Below are positions 49,469 to 58,044 of a stretch of DNA of 64,000 bases, piece after piece (the first letter of the stretch is position 1; the number at the start of each line of letters is the position of its first letter). The DNA comes from Bacillota bacterium (GTDB lineage: Bacteria > Bacillota > Clostridia > Peptostreptococcales > Anaerovoracaceae): the NCBI GenBank assembly GCA_019420525.1, contig JAHZHA010000033.1, positions 1-64,000 on the forward strand, read 5' to 3'. A model generated the notes under the pieces. The model did not search any database. It saw only the letters and a program-made list of their open reading frames with translations, and was not told the origin of the DNA. A program made the position numbers and the translations under genes.

Positions 49469-50581
49469 TTAGAAGTTTATCACCTTGCTTCTCAGACCGA
49501 CGCTGATGATAATGCCTAGCGCGATCAGATTCATGATGACAGATGTACCGCCGGAACTGATAAACGGAAGAGTGATACCTGTAACAGGCATGATACCCAT
49601 AGTCATTCCGATGTTTTCGAAGATCTGGAAGAAAAACATGGCCCCCAGTCCCATGACGATCAGGTAACCGTAAGTATCTTTCGTCCGCTCTGCGATGCGG
49701 ATGATCCGGTACATGAAGAATGCATAGAGTGCGATGACGATGCCTCCTCCCAGAAATCCAAGCTCTTCACAGATAACTGCAAAGATGAAATCGGATTCTG
49801 CAACAGGCAGAAAATCCAGCGCTTTCTGTTCTCCCTTAAAGAGACCTTTTCCGAGAAATCCGCCGGAACCGATGGAAATCTTTGAGTTCCAGACCTGATA
49901 ATTGGCGTCGATGCTCAGATCATTGGGATGGAGAAAAGCGTCGATTCTGGCGCGCTGATGATCCTGCATGAAGAGATAAGCGACTGGAACGCTGGCGCAT
50001 GCCGCAGCTGCGCAGCCCCAGTAGATTTTTCGATTGACTCCCGCTGCGTAAATCATGACGATCATCATAAAAAAGACGACGAGAGCGTTTCCCATGTCTT
50101 CGATGAGAATGAGACCTATGAGCGGAGCGGCTACGAGAACCGCTTTCACCAGTCCTTTGAAATACATCAGCTCCTCCGAGTGGTCTGTGAGATATTTCGC
50201 GAAAATCAGGACGAAAGCGATTTTCACGATCTCGCAGGGCTGGATTGTGGTGACGCCGAGATTGAGCCATGCCCTGGAACCGTACTTCGACACACCGAGA
50301 GGCGTGTACAGGAGCAACATGCAAAGCACGGAAATGGCATATAGAATTTTTGTCATTCCGCGGTACTGGGCATAGTCGATCTGAAGCATGACAAAGATGG
50401 CGATGAAGCCGATGATGTAAGCTGCGAACTGGATGATGACATCTCTCGTAATCTGCAGCGAATCGTCATACACGGTGCTTTCTATCATGATAATGCTGAT
50501 CACCGCAAAAAAGACCGGAAGGGTCAGAAGCATGCGATCCGCATTTTTGAATAAGTCTTTTAAGTAATTGATTCCCTGCAC
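49469..50581 (-). CDS. rodA: RodA-type SEDS peptidoglycan polymerase
   Basis: Polymerises glycan strands in the side wall together with PBP2. 370 residues and ten predicted helices; SEDS marks are GSRAWLNLGVTTIQPCEIVKI (about 101-121), SKISIGSGGFLGKGLFKGEQ and the C-terminal MPVTGITLPFISSGGTSV. The start is uncertain. A GTG at 50581-50579 overlaps the strong ribosome site GGGAGGTG itself. Six bases beyond that site lies ATC (50572), where a start codon would be expected, giving MNYLKDLF. The next ATG is at residue 17 and has no ribosome site. It stands apart from mreBCD, head-to-head with rny. Confidence 0.9.
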   Translation of the reverse strand: MQGINYLKDLFKNADRMLLTLPVFFAVISIIMIESTVYDDSLQITRDVIIQFAAYIIGFIAIFVMLQIDYAQYRGMTKILYAISVLCMLLLYTPLGVSKYGSRAWLNLGVTTIQPCEIVKIAFVLIFAKYLTDHSEELMYFKGLVKAVLVAAPLIGLILIEDMGNALVVFFMMIVMIYAAGVNRKIYWGCAAAACASVPVAYLFMQDHQRARIDAFLHPNDLSIDANYQVWNSKISIGSGGFLGKGLFKGEQKALDFLPVAESDFIFAVICEELGFLGGGIVIALYAFFMYRIIRIAERTKDTYGYLIVMGLGAMFFFQIFENIGMTMGIMPVTGITLPFISSGGTSVIMNLIALGIIISVGLRSKVINF

Positions 50582-50820
50582 CTCCCTTGAAACCTTGACA
50601 TTTCAGTGCAAACATTATAATATAATTGAGATACATATATCAATATGTAATTCGTTTTATGCTTATATTTTTAACGTTATTTCCGCGCTGATACAAAAGG
50701 CGCACAAAAAGTGACCGGAAATTTCCGATCCCGGAGCCGGGAGGAAAAATTTTCGGAAGCAAATAAGATCGAACTGTTGTTCTATCAAAAGTATCGAGAC
50801 ACTGAGGAGGTGTTTTTACC

Positions 50821-52386
50821 ATAAACCCGATCATTATCACAGTTTTGGTTGCGGCAGTTGCTCTGGTCATCGGTATTCTGGCAGGCTATGTCGTCAGGAA
50901 ATCGGTGGGCGAAAAGGCTATCGGTTCCGCCGAGCAGCGGGCATCCAATATCATTCTCGACGCAGAGAATCAGGCTGAGACGATCAAAAAAGAGATCACG
51001 ATCGAAGCCAAGGAAGACGCTCACAGAATGCGGAGCGACGTCGAACGCGAGGTCAGAAACCGCAGAAATGAAATGGACCGGCTGGAGAAGCGTCTGATTT
51101 CGAAGGAAGAATCTATCGATAAAAAATTAGAGAATATCGAAAAAAAAGAGGCAGGTATTGAGAAAAAAGAAGAAAGCATAGCGAATACAGAACACAGACT
51201 TGCCGAGAAAGAAGCGGAACTCGACAGCTTTATCGAAAGACAGCTGCACGAATTGGAGCGTGTTTCGGGATACACGGCGGAAGAAGCAAAAGCTCTTCTT
51301 TTGTCAAATCTCGAAAAAGAAATCCGTCACGATGCATCTGTCATGATCAAAGAGATCGAGTCGAGAGCGAAGGACGAGGCGGACAAGAAAGCGAAAGAGA
51401 TTATCACAGGTGCTATTCAGCGCTGTGCGGCCGATCAGGTGGCGGAATCCACGGTATCCGTCGTTAATCTTCCGAACGACGAGATGAAAGGCCGTATTAT
51501 CGGACGTGAAGGCCGGAATATCAGAGCAATCGAAACGGCTACCGGCGTCGATCTGATCATCGACGATACACCGGAAGCCGTCATTCTTTCGAGTTTCGAT
51601 CCCGTGCGCAGAGAAGTAGCGCGGATCTGTCTCGAAAAACTCATCATCGACGGAAGAATTCATCCGGCGAGGATCGAAGAGACCGTGGAAAAGGCGGAAA
51701 GAGAAGTGAATCAGTCCATCAAGGAAGCGGGAGAACAGGCTACTTTTGACGTAGGCATACATAATCTCCATCCGGAACTGGTCAAGCTGCTGGGCCGTCT
51801 CAAATACAGGACGAGTTACGGACAGAATGTTCTTCAGCATTCCGTGGAAGTGGCTCATCTGGCAGGACTTATGGCATCCGAGCTGGGACTCGATCCGAAG
51901 CTGGCCAAGAGAGCGGGACTGCTCCACGATATCGGTAAATCCATCGACCATGAAGTAGAAGGTACGCATGTGGATATCGGCATCGATCTGCTCCGCAAAT
52001 ACAAAGAGTCGGAGACTGTAATTTCCGGCATGGCGGCTCATCACGGTGACTACGAGGCAAAGAGCCTGGAAGCCGTTCTCGTGGCAGCGGCCGATGCGCT
52101 TTCCGCTGCAAGACCGGGAGCGAGACGTGAGACTCTCGAGACGTATATCAACCGCCTGCAGAAACTGGAAGAAATCGCGAACACGACACCTGGAGTCGAA
52201 AAATCTTACGCGATTCAGGCCGGTCGTGAAATCAGGATTATCGCCAGACCGGAAGAAAAATCGGATGACGATATTCCTCTCCTCGCAAGAGAGATCAGCA
52301 AAAAGATCGAAAGCGAACTTCAGTATCCGGGTCAGATCAAGGTCAATGTGATACGGGAGACGCGGGCCATCGAGTATGCGAAATAG
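50821..52386 (+). CDS. rny: Ribonuclease Y
   Basis: Membrane-anchored endonuclease that starts mRNA decay. An N-terminal helix (about 4-22), a long coiled coil rich in Glu, Lys and Arg (about 25-150), a KH domain (GRIIGREGRNIRAIETATGV) and an HD domain with HDIGKSIDHE. The frame is closed upstream by TGA at 50803. GAGGAGGTG at 50804-50812 points to ATA at 50821 as initiator, giving (M)NPIIITVLVAAVAL, a typical RNase Y start. The first standard codon, TTG at 50845, lacks a ribosome site and would shorten the anchor. With ATA the protein has 521 residues. Confidence 0.92.
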   Translation: MNPIIITVLVAAVALVIGILAGYVVRKSVGEKAIGSAEQRASNIILDAENQAETIKKEITIEAKEDAHRMRSDVEREVRNRRNEMDRLEKRLISKEESIDKKLENIEKKEAGIEKKEESIANTEHRLAEKEAELDSFIERQLHELERVSGYTAEEAKALLLSNLEKEIRHDASVMIKEIESRAKDEADKKAKEIITGAIQRCAADQVAESTVSVVNLPNDEMKGRIIGREGRNIRAIETATGVDLIIDDTPEAVILSSFDPVRREVARICLEKLIIDGRIHPARIEETVEKAEREVNQSIKEAGEQATFDVGIHNLHPELVKLLGRLKYRTSYGQNVLQHSVEVAHLAGLMASELGLDPKLAKRAGLLHDIGKSIDHEVEGTHVDIGIDLLRKYKESETVISGMAAHHGDYEAKSLEAVLVAAADALSAARPGARRETLETYINRLQKLEEIANTTPGVEKSYAIQAGREIRIIARPEEKSDDDIPLLAREISKKIESELQYPGQIKVNVIRETRAIEYAK

Positions 52387-52467
52387 AAACGCCGGGAAGG
52401 TCCGCTTCCTCACAGAGAACGCGGAATACGGCAGAGAGAGGATCTGAAAGAATCCCGAAACTGAAAT

Positions 52468-52500
52468 ACGGGCTGTCTCATATCGGGACAGCCCGTTTTA
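52468..52500 (+). terminator. Intrinsic terminator after rny
   Basis: ACGGGCTGTC (52468-52477) pairs with GACAGCCCGT (52487-52496), then TTTTA. Another 9-bp hairpin, CCGGAATCT/AGATTCCGG, follows at 52505-52532. Confidence 0.85.
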
Positions 52501-52614
52501 CCGTCCGGAATCTGTGTGTGCAGAGATTCCGGAAGACGGGTATTCTCTGTCACACATTTTTCCGCCCGGTATATTTTCTGAATCGATAATTATCATGACA
52601 GGAGGGTTAATGTC

Positions 52615-53820
52615 ATGTCAATCTATCTGGACAACAGCGCTACGACTGCGCAGCGAAGGGAAGTCACAGAGGCCATGATCTCTGCGGCCGAAAATACTTA
52701 TGGAAATCCGTCCTCTCTGCATCGCATGGGCATAGAGGCGGAAAAGCTGGTAAAAGCCTCCAGAAGGACGATTGCGGCGTCTCTGGGCGTGTCAGAGGAA
52801 GAGATCTTCTTCACATCCGGGGGCACCGAATCGGACAATACAGCGATTTTCGGAGCCTGCTCGGCGCTGAAGCGGTCGGGTTCACATATCATAACGACGG
52901 CTATCGAGCATCCGGCAGTTCTCGAAAGCTGTAAAAAACTGGAAGAAGAGGGGTACCGCGTCACCCGGCTTCAGCCGGACGAATACGGTGTCGTCAGCGC
53001 TGAAAAGGTAAAAGATGCGCTGCAGGACGATACGATTCTCGTGGCGGTGATGCATGTCAACAATGAAACCGGTGCAGTTCAGCCGGTGGAGGAGATCGGC
53101 GCACTGCTGGCGGATCGTGAACATGTGATGTTTCACTGCGATACCGTGCAGAGTTTCGGCAAAATGCCGGTTCCGGTACGGTCGGCGGGAATCGGTTCGC
53201 TGGCGGTCAGCGGTCACAAGTTCCACGGGCCGAAAGGGATGGGAATTCTTTTTGTTGACCATAACAGGAGAATCGTTCCCCTGATGCGCGGCGGCGGACA
53301 GGAGCACGGTCTGCGGTCAGGTACGGAAAACGTGCCAGGCATCGCCGGGATGGCGGAAGCTGTAAGACTGGCTTATGACGAGATGGAGCAGAAACTGGTG
53401 TATGTGGACGGGCTGAGAAACCGCCTCATGAACGGAATCCTCAGTGAAATTCCCGATGTGAAGATCAACGGTCCCGCTGACAGCGGAGTCGGCGCGAAGG
53501 GCACTCTCAGATGCCTGCCATATATTCTCAATGTCAGTTTCAGAGGTACGAGAGCCGAGGTTCTCCTTCACATGCTGGAGCAGTCCGGCATTTACGTTTC
53601 GACGGGTTCCGCCTGCTCGGCCAGATCAAAAAAGCCGGGAAGCCATGTGCTGCGGGCCATGGGACTGAGTGACGAAGAGATTGAAGGAGCTGTGCGGTTC
53701 AGCTTTTCGTATCTGAATACGCCGGAAGAGATGGACTTTGTCCTGGATAAACTGAAGGAAGCTGTCGCCCGGAACAGAAAAATGCTGAAGCTGGCGGGCA
53801 AATCATCGAAGCGCAGATAA
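52615..53820 (+). CDS. Cysteine desulfurase (NifS/IscS family)
   Basis: PLP enzyme that takes sulfur from cysteine and passes it on as persulfide. YLDNSATT at the N-terminus, TSGGTESDN (about 66-74), PLP lysine K202 in SGHKFHGPKG, and the sulfur-carrying C334 in STGSACSARSK. 401 residues. thiI follows 73 bases later, so this copy most likely feeds tRNA thiolation (NifZ-like in Bacillus), not Fe-S assembly. Ribosome site CAGGAGGG, 8 bases before the ATG. Confidence 0.93.
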   Translation: MSIYLDNSATTAQRREVTEAMISAAENTYGNPSSLHRMGIEAEKLVKASRRTIAASLGVSEEEIFFTSGGTESDNTAIFGACSALKRSGSHIITTAIEHPAVLESCKKLEEEGYRVTRLQPDEYGVVSAEKVKDALQDDTILVAVMHVNNETGAVQPVEEIGALLADREHVMFHCDTVQSFGKMPVPVRSAGIGSLAVSGHKFHGPKGMGILFVDHNRRIVPLMRGGGQEHGLRSGTENVPGIAGMAEAVRLAYDEMEQKLVYVDGLRNRLMNGILSEIPDVKINGPADSGVGAKGTLRCLPYILNVSFRGTRAEVLLHMLEQSGIYVSTGSACSARSKKPGSHVLRAMGLSDEEIEGAVRFSFSYLNTPEEMDFVLDKLKEAVARNRKMLKLAGKSSKRR

Positions 53821-53893
53821 AACCACAGAAAGACAGAAAAGAGAAGCTATCGGCGGACGAGCCGGAGAATGCCGGCGATACAGGAGCAGAAGA

Positions 53894-55081
53894 ATGAACA
53901 GAGAAAAGAATACATTTATCGTCAGGTGCGGGGAAATCGCTCTCAAAGGCATGAACAAGCCGTACTTTGAACGCGTTCTGCTGGAGCGCATAAGGAAAAA
54001 TCTGAAAAAATACGAGGCGACGGAGGCGAACCGAAGAGAAGGACTGATTTTCGTCAAAGCGCCGGTGAAATATGACGCGGATGAAGTGATAAAGGATATT
54101 TCGAAGGTTTTCGGTGTGGCCTCCGTGAGTCATGCCGCTGAAGTCGAATCGGATCTCGATGCGATTTACGAAGCTGCGGGCGAATATATGGATGATCTCA
54201 TGAAGACGAGGAATATCCGGACATTCAAAGTGGAAGCAAAGAGAGCCGACAAAACGTTTCCGGTGGAATCGCCGGAGATCGCAAAGCGCGTGGGCGGAGC
54301 GGTGCTGAAACATTGCAGGGTTCTGAAGGTCGACGTTCATCATCCGGACTGTGTGCTGTATGTCAATGTGCGTCACGGATATACCTACATCTACGCCGAC
54401 AAGATAAAAGGATTCGGCGGCCTGCCGCTGGGAACCAACGGAAAGGGACTCGTTCTTCTTTCCGGAGGCATCGATAGTCCGGTAGCGGCGTGGATGATGG
54501 CAAAGCGGGGAATGGTGATCGAAGCCGTTCATTTCCATTCGTATCCGTACACCAGCGAGAGAGCACAGGAAAAAGTCTTCGATCTGGTGCGCATTCTGGC
54601 ATCCTACTGCGGCAGGATCAGGGTACATTCTGTAAATCTACTGGAGATTCAGGAGGCTATCGGAGAAAAATGTCCGGAAGATGAGATGACGATTCTTTCC
54701 CGCCGTTTCATGATGATGATCGCGCAGCGGGTGGCGGAGGAGAATGGCTGTGATATGCTGATTACCGGTGAGAATATCGGCCAGGTTGCCAGTCAGACGG
54801 CTCAGGGGCTCGTGGTTACCGACAACGCGGTTTCCATGCCGGTAATGCGCCCGCTGATCGCCATGGACAAGGTGGACATCATGGATCTGGCGCAGAAAAT
54901 CGGAACGTACGAGACGTCGATTCAGCCTTTCGAGGACTGTTGTACCGTCTTTCTTCCGAAGCATCCCGTGACGAAGCCGCGGCTTGAGAATATTCTGAAA
55001 TCAGAGTCTCTCCTCGACAAGGAGGCGCTGATCGAAGCGGCGCTCGGAACGAAAGAGACGAAAGTGATTCTGCCGGAATAA
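53894..55081 (+). CDS. thiI: tRNA 4-thiouridine synthase ThiI
   Basis: Makes 4-thiouridine at tRNA position 8 using persulfide sulfur. N-terminal ferredoxin-like and THUMP domains (about 1-165), then a PP-loop ATPase with LLSGGIDSPVAAW (about 188-200) and GENIGQVASQT (about 293-303). 395 residues; no rhodanese domain, as usual in Firmicutes. The cysteine desulfurase upstream is the likely donor. The ATG follows AGGAGCAGAAGA. Confidence 0.93.
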   Translation: MNREKNTFIVRCGEIALKGMNKPYFERVLLERIRKNLKKYEATEANRREGLIFVKAPVKYDADEVIKDISKVFGVASVSHAAEVESDLDAIYEAAGEYMDDLMKTRNIRTFKVEAKRADKTFPVESPEIAKRVGGAVLKHCRVLKVDVHHPDCVLYVNVRHGYTYIYADKIKGFGGLPLGTNGKGLVLLSGGIDSPVAAWMMAKRGMVIEAVHFHSYPYTSERAQEKVFDLVRILASYCGRIRVHSVNLLEIQEAIGEKCPEDEMTILSRRFMMMIAQRVAEENGCDMLITGENIGQVASQTAQGLVVTDNAVSMPVMRPLIAMDKVDIMDLAQKIGTYETSIQPFEDCCTVFLPKHPVTKPRLENILKSESLLDKEALIEAALGTKETKVILPE

Positions 55082-55178
55082 AGAGAAGCAGGTGAAGGCA
55101 CGACTTATTTGCGGCAGTCTGCGCGGCGGAACAGAAAAGAAACAGGCCGGAATCCGGCAGAATATATGAGCGATTCAG

Positions 55179-55262
55179 ATATGCACTTCCCCGGAACAGG
55201 GATTTCATTTCAGAAAAGATGTGAAATCTCCGGGAAAGTGCATATTTTCTGCGCTCTTTTTC
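55179..55262 (+). terminator. Large hairpin terminator after thiI
   Basis: ATATGCACTT (55179-55188) pairs with AAGTGCATAT (55236-55245), with CCCGG/CCGGG inside and an inner hairpin GATTTCA/TGAAATC (55201-55228). TTTTCTGCGCTCTTTTT follows. Confidence 0.8.
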
Positions 55263-55264
55263 GG

Positions 55265-55293
55265 TTGACACAGACAGTATCGTGTCATAAAAT
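55265..55293 (+). promoter_or_regulatory. Promoter of the decarboxylase operon with inverted repeat
   Basis: TTGACA (55265-55270), 17-bp spacer, TAAAAT (55288-55293). TGACAC (55266-55271) and GTGTCA (55282-55287) form an inverted repeat from the -35 to the edge of the -10, a plausible operator. The leader to the first gene is about 160 bases and holds a small TTTTG/CAAAA hairpin near 55323. Confidence 0.7.
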
Positions 55294-55461
55294 AGACGTG
55301 GATTTTGTTTTATAATAAAACATTTTGGCTATCAAAACAAATTTGGACTGCGACCGGAGGGTGCCGGCGCCTGCCTGCGGATGATGCGCACAGCGGCGCG
55401 GAGTCTCAGTGCGGCTAAGAAGCGCAGTCCGGGAAGATATGTGAAAGGAAGGACTCAGGTT

Positions 55462-57003
55462 ATGAGCAAACAGACGGATCTGCAGGCGCTGAAGGAGAAG
55501 ATGAGCCTTGGCGGCGGGCAGGATCTCATCGATATACAGCATAAAAAAGGAAAGCTGACGGCCCGCGAGCGCCTGGAGCTTCTCTTCGATAAAGGCAGTT
55601 TCATCGAGACCGATTCATTTATGATTCATCGGTGTACGAATTTCGGTATGGAAAAAAATCATTATGCGGGAGACGGCGTCGTCACAGGATATGGTACGGT
55701 GGATGGAAGGCTTGTCTGCGCTTACGCTCAGGATTTCACGGTTTTGGGAGGATCTCTGGGAGAAGTCCACGCTCAGAAGATCGCAAACATTCAGGAAAAG
55801 GCGCTGAAATGCGGTGCGCCTGTCGTCGGTATGAACGATTCCGGCGGCGCGCGGATTCAGGAGGGAGTAAACGCGCTTTCCGGCTATGGAAAGATTTTTT
55901 ACAACAATACGCAGTCATCAGGTGTAATTCCTCAGATTTCCGTCATCATGGGACCGTGCGCCGGAGGAGCCGTATATTCTCCGGCCATCACCGATTACAT
56001 CTTCATGGTGGAAGGAACCAGCCAGATGTTTATCACGGGTCCTGCGGTAATCAAAACGGTGACAGGAGAAGATGTCACAGCGGAACGTCTGGGAGGTGCG
56101 GTCACGCATAATACGGAGAGCGGCGCGGCGCATTTTGCAGATAAGACGGACGAAGAAGCGATCGCTCACGTCAGAGAGCTTCTCAGCTATATTCCGTCAA
56201 ATAATGCGCAGAATCCGCCGGTATATGAATCCTCCGACGACATCAACCGCATGATTCCTGAGGCGGCCGATATCGTTCCCGAATCTATGAACCGCGCTTA
56301 CGATATGTACGATGTGATCCGCGCTGTGGCAGATGACGGCGAATATTTCGACATCATGAAGGATTTTGCGAAAAATGTGATCACCTGCTATATCCGTATC
56401 GGCGGATCCACGGTTGGCGTGGTGGCAAATCAGCCGAAGTATTTCGCGGGATGTCTCGATATCAACGGCTCAGACAAAGCGGCGCGTTTCGTGCGTCTCT
56501 GCGATGCATTCAACGTTCCGATTCTCGTGCTGGAAGATGTGCCGGGATTTCTGCCGGGTACGGAGCAGGAGCACGGCGGAATCATACGCCACGGTGCCAA
56601 GCTGCTGTATGCTTTCTGCGAAGCGACCGTTCCGAAAGTATCGGTCATACTGAGAAAGGCTTACGGCGGCGCATATATCGCCATGAATTCCAAAGAGACA
56701 GGAGCTGATTTCGTCTTCGCGTGGCCTACGGCGGAAATCGCTGTCATGGGAGCGGACGGAGCGGCCAATATCGTATTCGGACCGGAAATTCGCGCGGCGG
56801 AAGACCCGGCAGCGGTGAAAAAAGAAAAAGTAGACGAATACAACGAAAAATTCTCCAATCCTTACCGTGCCGCCGAGATGGGATATGTGGACGACGTCAT
56901 CGACCCGGCTTCCACACGTCAGAGAGTGGCGGCAGCTTTTGAGATGCTGGCTTCGAAGCGGGAAAGCAGACCGAAGAAGAAGCACGGAAATATTCCGCTG
57001 TAG
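55462..57003 (+). CDS. mmdA: Biotin-dependent carboxyltransferase subunit (methylmalonyl-CoA decarboxylase alpha / acyl-CoA carboxylase beta type)
   Basis: Moves the carboxyl group from an acyl-CoA (probably methylmalonyl-CoA) to biotin. Two crotonase-like halves: the first with GGSLGEVHAQKIANIQEKAL and NDSGGARIQEG, the second with EDVPGFLPGTEQEHGGIIRHG and KAYGGAYIAMNSK. 513 residues. I start at the ATG at 55462 behind AGGAAGGACTCAGG; the upstream in-frame stretch has no homology to expect. The following genes supply the gamma-type anchor, biotin carrier and sodium-pumping beta subunit, so this is a sodium-translocating decarboxylase. A related substrate such as glutaconyl-CoA cannot be excluded. 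Confidence 0.88.
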   Translation: MSKQTDLQALKEKMSLGGGQDLIDIQHKKGKLTARERLELLFDKGSFIETDSFMIHRCTNFGMEKNHYAGDGVVTGYGTVDGRLVCAYAQDFTVLGGSLGEVHAQKIANIQEKALKCGAPVVGMNDSGGARIQEGVNALSGYGKIFYNNTQSSGVIPQISVIMGPCAGGAVYSPAITDYIFMVEGTSQMFITGPAVIKTVTGEDVTAERLGGAVTHNTESGAAHFADKTDEEAIAHVRELLSYIPSNNAQNPPVYESSDDINRMIPEAADIVPESMNRAYDMYDVIRAVADDGEYFDIMKDFAKNVITCYIRIGGSTVGVVANQPKYFAGCLDINGSDKAARFVRLCDAFNVPILVLEDVPGFLPGTEQEHGGIIRHGAKLLYAFCEATVPKVSVILRKAYGGAYIAMNSKETGADFVFAWPTAEIAVMGADGAANIVFGPEIRAAEDPAAVKKEKVDEYNEKFSNPYRAAEMGYVDDVIDPASTRQRVAAAFEMLASKRESRPKKKHGNIPL

Positions 57004-57023
57004 GGAAGTTGAAAGGTGAGGAT

Positions 57024-57548
57024 ATGGAACTGGAGTACAATCTCATAGAGAAATTTGCCGATCCGGATCTCATGATGCAGATGTCTGTGGCCGATAAGCT
57101 GAAAGCCACGGCGGTGACAGGACTGATGGGACTCAGCGTCACATTTATCGTGCTCATCGCACTGATGCTGATCATCACTCTTCTGAGGAAACAGATCGGC
57201 CGTTATGAAATGAATTCGGAGTACCGGCGTCAGGTACAGCGCGCCAGAAAGCTGCGGCGCGCAAAGCTGTACAAACGGCAGGAGGAGGAACGCCACGGCT
57301 TTGAGACGGTGGAACAGACGGTGAGAGGCGTTCACCCTCAGGGATGCGCAGGGTTAAATCGTTCTGCCGAGACGGATGACTTTCCGGACGAGGAGACTGT
57401 TGCCGCAATTATGGCCGCAGTCTGTGCATATGAGGGCCGTCCGGCGGATCAGATAAGAATAAGGAAAATCGCACGCAGACCGTACGAGGAAGCCGCGTGG
57501 AAAGCCGGAGCCGATCAGTCCGGCGAGAATGAAGGATGGAGGATTTAG
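57024..57548 (+). CDS. OadG-family decarboxylase membrane anchor subunit
   Basis: 174 residues. One membrane helix (about 32-53, LMGLSVTFIVLIALMLIITLL), then a basic stretch and, at the C-terminus, DEETVAAIMAAVCAYEGR and IRKIARRPYEEAAWKAG, typical of the OadG/MmdD tail that joins the other subunits. ATG at 57024 is preferred to TTG at 57009 because GGTGAGG precedes it. It abuts the biotin carrier gene. Confidence 0.85.
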   Translation: MELEYNLIEKFADPDLMMQMSVADKLKATAVTGLMGLSVTFIVLIALMLIITLLRKQIGRYEMNSEYRRQVQRARKLRRAKLYKRQEEERHGFETVEQTVRGVHPQGCAGLNRSAETDDFPDEETVAAIMAAVCAYEGRPADQIRIRKIARRPYEEAAWKAGADQSGENEGWRI

Positions 57549-58031
57549 ATGAAACGATACAGCATTAAAGTAAACGGCAGACTGTTCGACGTGGAAGTCG
57601 AAGAAGTGACCGGGGAAAAGGCAGAAACTGCTGCGACTTCCGTGGATGTGGCGCAGTCCTCAGGAAAAAGTGAAAGCGATGCGGTGCAGTCCGGATCATC
57701 TGAGGAACAGAATACGGCAGAAAAAGAAACAGCTGCCGCTGTTCACAGAGCGCGGACGCCAAAGACGCCGAAAATAAAAGAAGAACCCGTCCGGATTCCG
57801 GAGGGAGTATCTTCACAGGAGGATTCTCTGACATCTCCGATGCCGGGAACGGTTCTGAAGATATGTGTCAGTCCGGGAGACGAGGTCTACGCAGGAGAAA
57901 CGCTCATCATTCTCGAGGCCATGAAGATGGAAAACGAGATTAATTCACACAAGACGGGAAAGATCGGAATGATCGCAGTAAAAGAAGGCGACGCGGTAAA
58001 CACCGGCGACGTTCTGCTGACAGTGGAGTGA
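57549..58031 (+). CDS. Biotin carrier subunit of the decarboxylase
   Basis: Carries carboxybiotin between the carboxyltransferase and the membrane pump. N-terminal MKRYSIKVNGRLFDVEVEEV, a flexible linker rich in Ser, Glu, Ala and Pro (about 25-90), and a biotinyl domain with EAMKMENE; the biotinylated Lys is K126. 160 residues. It starts directly after the OadG-like stop, with GGAGGATTTAG as the ribosome site. Confidence 0.92.
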   Translation: MKRYSIKVNGRLFDVEVEEVTGEKAETAATSVDVAQSSGKSESDAVQSGSSEEQNTAEKETAAAVHRARTPKTPKIKEEPVRIPEGVSSQEDSLTSPMPGTVLKICVSPGDEVYAGETLIILEAMKMENEINSHKTGKIGMIAVKEGDAVNTGDVLLTVE

Positions 58032-58044
58032 CGGGGAGTCAGAT

